The translations under genes were made by a program, and so were the position numbers. Below are positions 5,416 through 8,492 of a DNA stretch of 8,492 nucleotides, one piece after another. The stretch comes from Candidatus Yonathbacteria bacterium (GTDB taxonomy: Bacteria > Patescibacteriota > Minisyncoccia > Phycocordibacterales > UBA1550), in the NCBI GenBank assembly GCA_003489395.1, contig DNMN01000060.1, forward strand, positions 3,405 to 11,896, in the 5' to 3' direction. Each line of letters begins with the position of its first letter. Positions within the stretch are counted from its first letter, which is position 1. The notes below the pieces were generated by a model. It was not told where the DNA came from. It searched no databases and saw nothing but the letters and a program-made list of their open reading frames with translations.

Positions 5416-6060
5416 TTATATACCCTCCGTCAATTTTACTTGTCTCGTAACTTCCTCAACAACGCTTTTGATGACGCCAGCGACATCCTTATTCTTAAAA
5501 TTATCAGCTATTTCCAGTGGTACCTTTTGGACTGAATCTACTGCAGACAAAGCGACTACCCAGCTCATAATGTCTTGTTCTGGATAAACCTTCTGCCACC
5601 ATGATATCCATGAACGTACATCTGTCTCTTTTGCAAGGCAAGCAAGGTCAAAGTAATCCTTGTACTCTTCTCTTCCGCATACGGCAACAAGTTTCATTAC
5701 AGTTATATCTTTGATGCCAGCAAGGCGAAAGGAATCTGCGGGTTGTGGCACTTCCAAAAGTGTGTCAAATCGAGAGATAAATGAGACCTTCACACCATCA
5801 ATCACACACCACAATGTATCCTTCGTTTCAAAAAGAATTTCTACCCTCTCCGTAGGAAACACTTCACCAAGAGTCTTTTTCAGGGCGAGTGTATCAATGG
5901 GCTTAGCGATGAAGTAGTCCAGGTCTACACTTTTGCGATGCCCTAAAAAGAGAGCGAGTGCCGTTCCACCGGCAAGATAGTAACCAGCGTCAAGATCCTC
6001 AAATACTTTGCGCGCGATTACGTGCATCTCACTTGTGATGGTTTCAAGGTGAAGCGTCAT
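5416..6060 (-). CDS. AbiEii/AbiGii-family nucleotidyltransferase toxin
   Basis: A 214-residue member of the AbiEii/AbiGii (MenT-like) nucleotidyltransferase fold. The key motif runs LAGGTALALFLGHRKSVDLDYF (29-50): Gly31-Gly32 of the GG/GS motif and the metal-binding pair Asp46 and Asp48. The later block IKDITVMKLVAV (116-127) followed by EEYKDYFDL (131-139) matches the family's K-x-x-x-x-(R/K)D-x-x-D-L region, with Lys134 and Asp135. Characterised relatives add nucleotides to tRNA acceptor ends and stop growth; that this one does so is an inference. It overlaps the upstream gene by ATGA and is cotranscribed with it, the normal layout with the antitoxin first. All expected catalytic residues are present, so it looks intact. 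A housekeeping nucleotidyltransferase role is a less likely alternative. Confidence 0.88.
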   Translation of the reverse strand: MTLHLETITSEMHVIARKVFEDLDAGYYLAGGTALALFLGHRKSVDLDYFIAKPIDTLALKKTLGEVFPTERVEILFETKDTLWCVIDGVKVSFISRFDTLLEVPQPADSFRLAGIKDITVMKLVAVCGREEYKDYFDLACLAKETDVRSWISWWQKVYPEQDIMSWVVALSAVDSVQKVPLEIADNFKNKDVAGVIKSVVEEVTRQVKLTEGI

Positions 6061-6290
6061 ATCAAAAGAAAATTTTTGATGTAGTAATATTTCCGTGCTG
6101 GGATACTCGTTGGCTTCATTGTTTCAAACACTTGTTTCACTGCGAGATTTCCGTATTCATGTATAGCCTTCACAGCGAGGAAGAGGCCCCCGTACGAAAG
6201 AATTCTCTGTATAATAAAATCCGCAGGGAGGGCACTGATGCTTTCCTCGTTGATATCCCACAAGACTTTTTGAAGATCCTGCTTATTCAT
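6057..6290 (-). CDS. DUF6922-like antitoxin partner of the AbiEii protein
   Basis: A 77-residue protein that begins near VLWDINEESISALPADFIIQRILSYGG (9-35) and continues with IHEYGNLAVKQVFE (43-56) and a C-terminal ARKYYYIKNFLLI. This is the pattern of DUF6922: a WDI/D motif, an F-I-x-x-R-I/V-L-x-Y-G helix, then an x-Y-G turn and a final aromatic helix, typically beside AbiEii toxins. Its stop overlaps the toxin start (ATGA), which implies translational coupling. By position and size it is the antitoxin; whether it neutralises the toxin by binding, or also represses the promoter, is not shown. The promoter -10 ends only 8 bp before the ATG, so the mRNA is probably leaderless, which explains the absent Shine-Dalgarno. 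Confidence 0.75.
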   Translation of the reverse strand: MNKQDLQKVLWDINEESISALPADFIIQRILSYGGLFLAVKAIHEYGNLAVKQVFETMKPTSIPARKYYYIKNFLLI

Positions 6291-6332
6291 GTGTGTTGAT
6301 TATACCATAATTTGGTACTAATTTCCACACAC
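6291..6332. promoter_or_regulatory. Operator-like inverted repeat over the toxin-antitoxin promoter
   Basis: TACCA (6303-6307) and TGGTA (6313-6317) form a core palindrome lying between the -10 and -35. GTGTGT (6291-6296) and ACACAC (6327-6332) extend the symmetry outward, with unequal gaps. Toxin-antitoxin promoters are usually autorepressed at such sites; binding here is an inference. Confidence 0.45.
6299..6327 (-). promoter_or_regulatory. Extended -10 promoter of the toxin-antitoxin pair
   Basis: TATAAT (6304-6299, perfect) preceded by TGG, with TGGAAA (6327-6322, four of six) 17 bp upstream. The expected start point falls within two or three bases of the antitoxin ATG, so the transcript should be leaderless or nearly so. 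Confidence 0.65.
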
Positions 6333-6348
6333 TTTTTATGTGATATTT

Positions 6349-8349
6349 TTATAGACTTACACCAGGGATTGGACGGGCTTTGAATATTGCTGCCGCCTCA
6401 TCACGCTTTTCATTCATAACAAGAATTTTGATGTAGTACATCTCTGCTTCGGCAAATTCTGGCGCGAGCTCGAAAGCCTGTTTGAATAATTCCTCTGCTT
6501 TTTTAGGGTTTCTAAGGCCATTATAATATAGACTGCCTAGCTCAAAGGACATAAATTGCTTTTTTGGAGAAAGCTCGAGTGCCTTCTCTAGATATGGCAA
6601 TGCTCTTTGGGGCTCTCCTATTTTTGAAAGATATGACCCTGCAAAAAGCTGGTACCTTGCGTCACCTGGAAGCTCTTCGGCCTGCTTCTCAAGCTCGCTT
6701 TTCGCCAGATCAATAAATTGTTTTTGCATTTCAGAAATCCCTTTAGAGGAATCAAAAGCTCCTGTTGAAAATGATGCAAGCTGTTCACGCGCTTCCGCAG
6801 TACCAAATGAATTATATGCAATAGTTTTTTTCATTAATTCTAAATTATGCACGGCGCCTTTTTCTGAACGCTCGGACAATGCGCGAATAAGTGTTGTGTT
6901 CTGCATATAGCCGTTGTAGTTTACTGTGTAAATGAGAACGAGAGCGAGAACAACTGCCCCGCCGGAAACAAAAATCGTCAAATCTTCCTCTCCAACCTTA
7001 AATTGACTCTTTACTTTCAACTTCGAATCAGCTGATTTCGTGGCTTGGCCATAAACACTTTCAACTTCCCTATGGCTCATACTCTCAACATACGCGAGAA
7101 TTGTTCCAAAATAAATGAGCGACGAGATGCTATCAAACACAAAAAGGTTTTGGAAAAAGTATCCACCGAGAAGGCCAGTTAACACGCTTTTTTCTAGAAT
7201 TGTGAGTTCGTCGGCGCGTCTCCAAATGCAATACACAGCACAAGCAAAAAGTGAGACGTACCCAAGAGCGCCTAAAATACCGCCTGCAACAAGCCAGTCA
7301 AAGAGCACATTGTGCGCTCGGTCAAACCACTGCTCTTGTCCCCACATATTTGGGTCATAGTATTCATTGAAGACATAATTAAAGTTTTCCATTCCCCACC
7401 CGAGGATTGGTCGCTCCTTGAATCCTTCAATCGCCATTCCCCACACCATGAGGCGCGCTTTGCCTGTCCCCTCGCTTGGCGAAATTGCCGCGAGGCGAGA
7501 AAGAACTGGGCTTTGCTGTATGAAGGAAGCGTCGCGAAGCGCTATGAATCCGCCGACAATGAGGCCGATTGCAAGAAGGGCGCCAATTGCGCTTTTTCTC
7601 ACCAATTTATTATTCCTTTCAAAAATCGCAATCAAGATAGCGACGAGCAAAAGGCCAGCAATAAAACCAAGCATAGCTCCGCGAGTTCCAGAATGATACA
7701 GCACAAACGTTTGCAAAAGGATTATTGCGCCATATATCGCAACCCGCGCGCGTTCGCCAGTTGTCGTAAAACTTTGACGAACAATAAAGAATCCTGCGAG
7801 AAATATATTAAAGAGCGCGTAGGTGCTCATGTATTCCGCATTACCAAGCGTGCCGTTAATACGAATGCCGTCTTGCACCACTTTGAGCATTCCAGCCCAC
7901 TGCATGACACCATAGACCGCCATAATCACCCCAGCGCCAAGGTGGAAGTTTAAATATGGACGCCATAGGTCGCGTACCGTGAGCACAGTGGACGCCACTA
8001 TAAAATATGCAAAGAGGTGGAAGTATGTAACCAACCCTTCCATTCGCTCAAAGTTTGACCAAAAGCTCTTCGCAGGGTTTTCGCCAAAAATAGCAGAGAT
8101 GGTGAGAATACTTATAAAAGCCACAAACGCTCCTAGAAGCCAACTTTTCTTTGGGCGATACGCGGGATCAATAAACGCAAGAACGACCCACGCAGAAAAC
8201 ATTATTTCAACAACAATACGGAACGCAAAGTTTTTCCCTACGATAAACGGGAAAAAAGTGGTCTGCGAAAGAATAACAAACGGAATAAACGGCACCAAAA
8301 TAAACCCCGTCAAAACCACCGCATTTGCTAAAATCTTGTGAATATTCAT
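6349..8349 (-). CDS. O-antigen ligase/polymerase-like membrane protein with C-terminal TPRs
   Basis: A 666-residue protein with about 12 hydrophobic segments between residues 8 and 477, then a soluble C-terminus. The O-antigen ligase (Wzy_C-type) core is visible: SGTRGAMLG (220-228) with the conserved Arg, RLMVWGMAIEGFKERPILG (299-317), and DRAHNVLFDWLVAGG (343-357) with the conserved His346 in the large outer loop. Such proteins join or polymerise undecaprenyl-linked sugars at the outer face of the membrane. Residues 563-660 contain about three TPR units (ALPYLEKALELSPKK, AEELFKQAFELAP), probably for protein contacts. CPR bacteria often carry this ligase-TPR form; its acceptor is unknown, since these cells generally lack classical LPS. 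Protein glycosylation or surface polysaccharide assembly is possible. The start ATG lies within a target-site duplication of the element at 8350-8463, and no Shine-Dalgarno is seen. Confidence 0.9.
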   Translation of the reverse strand: MNIHKILANAVVLTGFILVPFIPFVILSQTTFFPFIVGKNFAFRIVVEIMFSAWVVLAFIDPAYRPKKSWLLGAFVAFISILTISAIFGENPAKSFWSNFERMEGLVTYFHLFAYFIVASTVLTVRDLWRPYLNFHLGAGVIMAVYGVMQWAGMLKVVQDGIRINGTLGNAEYMSTYALFNIFLAGFFIVRQSFTTTGERARVAIYGAIILLQTFVLYHSGTRGAMLGFIAGLLLVAILIAIFERNNKLVRKSAIGALLAIGLIVGGFIALRDASFIQQSPVLSRLAAISPSEGTGKARLMVWGMAIEGFKERPILGWGMENFNYVFNEYYDPNMWGQEQWFDRAHNVLFDWLVAGGILGALGYVSLFACAVYCIWRRADELTILEKSVLTGLLGGYFFQNLFVFDSISSLIYFGTILAYVESMSHREVESVYGQATKSADSKLKVKSQFKVGEEDLTIFVSGGAVVLALVLIYTVNYNGYMQNTTLIRALSERSEKGAVHNLELMKKTIAYNSFGTAEAREQLASFSTGAFDSSKGISEMQKQFIDLAKSELEKQAEELPGDARYQLFAGSYLSKIGEPQRALPYLEKALELSPKKQFMSFELGSLYYNGLRNPKKAEELFKQAFELAPEFAEAEMYYIKILVMNEKRDEAAAIFKARPIPGVSL

Positions 8350-8463
8350 CCCGTTAGAGACAGGGGAAGAAATCCCCGTGTCTAATTATATTAAACTGCT
8401 AGTAGTAATTGTTCCATTATACCCCATTGCCACCGCAAACATAACGCTCGGGTCTCTAACGGG
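8350..8463. mobile_element. MITE-like 114-bp palindromic element with target-site duplication
   Basis: The ends CCCGTTAGAGAC (8350-8361) and GTCTCTAACGGG (8452-8463) are perfect 12-bp inverted repeats. Direct repeats ATTCAT flank it at 8344-8349 and 8464-8469, as expected for a target-site duplication. It has no transposase. Two TATAAT boxes lie inside on the minus strand (8421-8416 and 8390-8385), without good -35 boxes. From memory, the translated edge NPVRDP recurs in many short hypothetical CPR proteins, which would fit a widespread interspersed element. Confidence 0.65.
8358..8383. repeat. Subterminal hairpin of the element
   Basis: AGACAGGGGA (8358-8367) pairs with TCCCCGTGTCT (8373-8383) with one bulge and a five-base loop. 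It shares AGAC (8358-8361) with the long-range terminal repeat, so the two pairings exclude each other in RNA. It lies 9 bases upstream of the membrane-protein ATG. Confidence 0.6.
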
Positions 8464-8469
8464 ATTCAT
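8386..8469 (-). CDS. 27-codon ORF created by the element insertion
   Basis: It starts at the outer copy of ATGAAT (8469-8464) and reads MNPVRDPSVMFAVAMGYNG..., ending with TAA at 8388-8386 inside the element. It is probably what a leaderless transcript from the old promoter now translates. A functional peptide is unlikely; it is listed because it marks the former start of the gene. Confidence 0.3.
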   Translation of the reverse strand: MNPVRDPSVMFAVAMGYNGTITTSSLI

Positions 8470-8478
8470 AGTGCTACC

Positions 8479-8487
8479 ATCGTACCA
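8479..8487 (-). promoter_or_regulatory. Probable original -10 of the membrane-protein gene
   Basis: The minus strand reads TGG-TACGAT, an extended -10, with its end 9 bp before the outer ATGAAT. The surrounding AATTATGGTA is identical to the sequence at the toxin-antitoxin promoter (6312-6303), where the spacing to ATG is 8 bp. The -35 would fall outside the window. Confidence 0.4.
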
Positions 8488-8492
8488 TAATT

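Noticed and set aside
7312..7953. 213-codon plus-strand ORF over the membrane-protein gene
   Set aside because: It is antisense to a gene with clear O-antigen-ligase motifs and transmembrane pattern; the product has no domain that I recognise.

Overview
The window looks like chromosomal DNA of a Candidate Phyla Radiation bacterium (Patescibacteria, Parcubacteria-like). This is inferred from gene style rather than any marker gene. The signs are a SecA with an extra segment before the conserved ADITYGTNNEYGFDYLRDN block, a 23-residue lysine-rich microprotein, an O-antigen-ligase-like membrane protein fused to C-terminal TPRs, apparently leaderless promoters, and a short palindromic element whose translated edge reads NPVRDP. 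All recognised genes lie on the minus strand, so in transcription order the window reads from high to low coordinates.

Layout in transcription order. (1) 8344-8492: a 114-bp element with 12-bp terminal inverted repeats and flanking ATTCAT direct repeats sits between a promoter-like -10 and its gene. (2) 6349-8349: O-antigen ligase/polymerase-like protein with TPRs. (3) 5416-6290: a two-gene toxin-antitoxin pair, a DUF6922-like antitoxin followed by an AbiEii-family nucleotidyltransferase, overlapping by ATGA, with an extended -10 promoter inside an inverted repeat. (4) 4796-5415: a 620-bp non-coding block. It holds a strong promoter, a perfect Shine-Dalgarno with an ATG, an intrinsic terminator, and then three successive long hairpins, the last ending just before murB. 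(5) 3791-4795: murB. (6) 3500-3790: an AT-rich intergenic stretch with a DnaA-box-like 9-mer, a promoter and several hairpins. (7) 3428-3499: the lysine-rich microprotein and its terminator. (8) 832-3294: secA, preceded by a perfect 16-bp hairpin. (9) 543-831: a regulatory region with two promoters, an operator-like inverted repeat and a terminator-like hairpin in the leader. (10) 18-542: a secreted peptidoglycan-hydrolase-like protein, possibly followed by another gene starting at its stop codon.

Several genes share the theme of the cell envelope: precursor synthesis (murB), export (secA), glycan polymerisation or ligation (O-antigen-ligase-like) and wall cleavage (hydrolase). They do not form one operon, since promoters and terminators separate most of them. 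The most unusual content is in the spacers. The MITE-like insertion appears to have duplicated the start of the membrane-protein gene and cut it off from a leaderless promoter. The murB leader has its Shine-Dalgarno inside a long hairpin and a six-codon ORF overlapping the murB start. No CRISPR array, tRNA, rRNA or transposase gene was seen.
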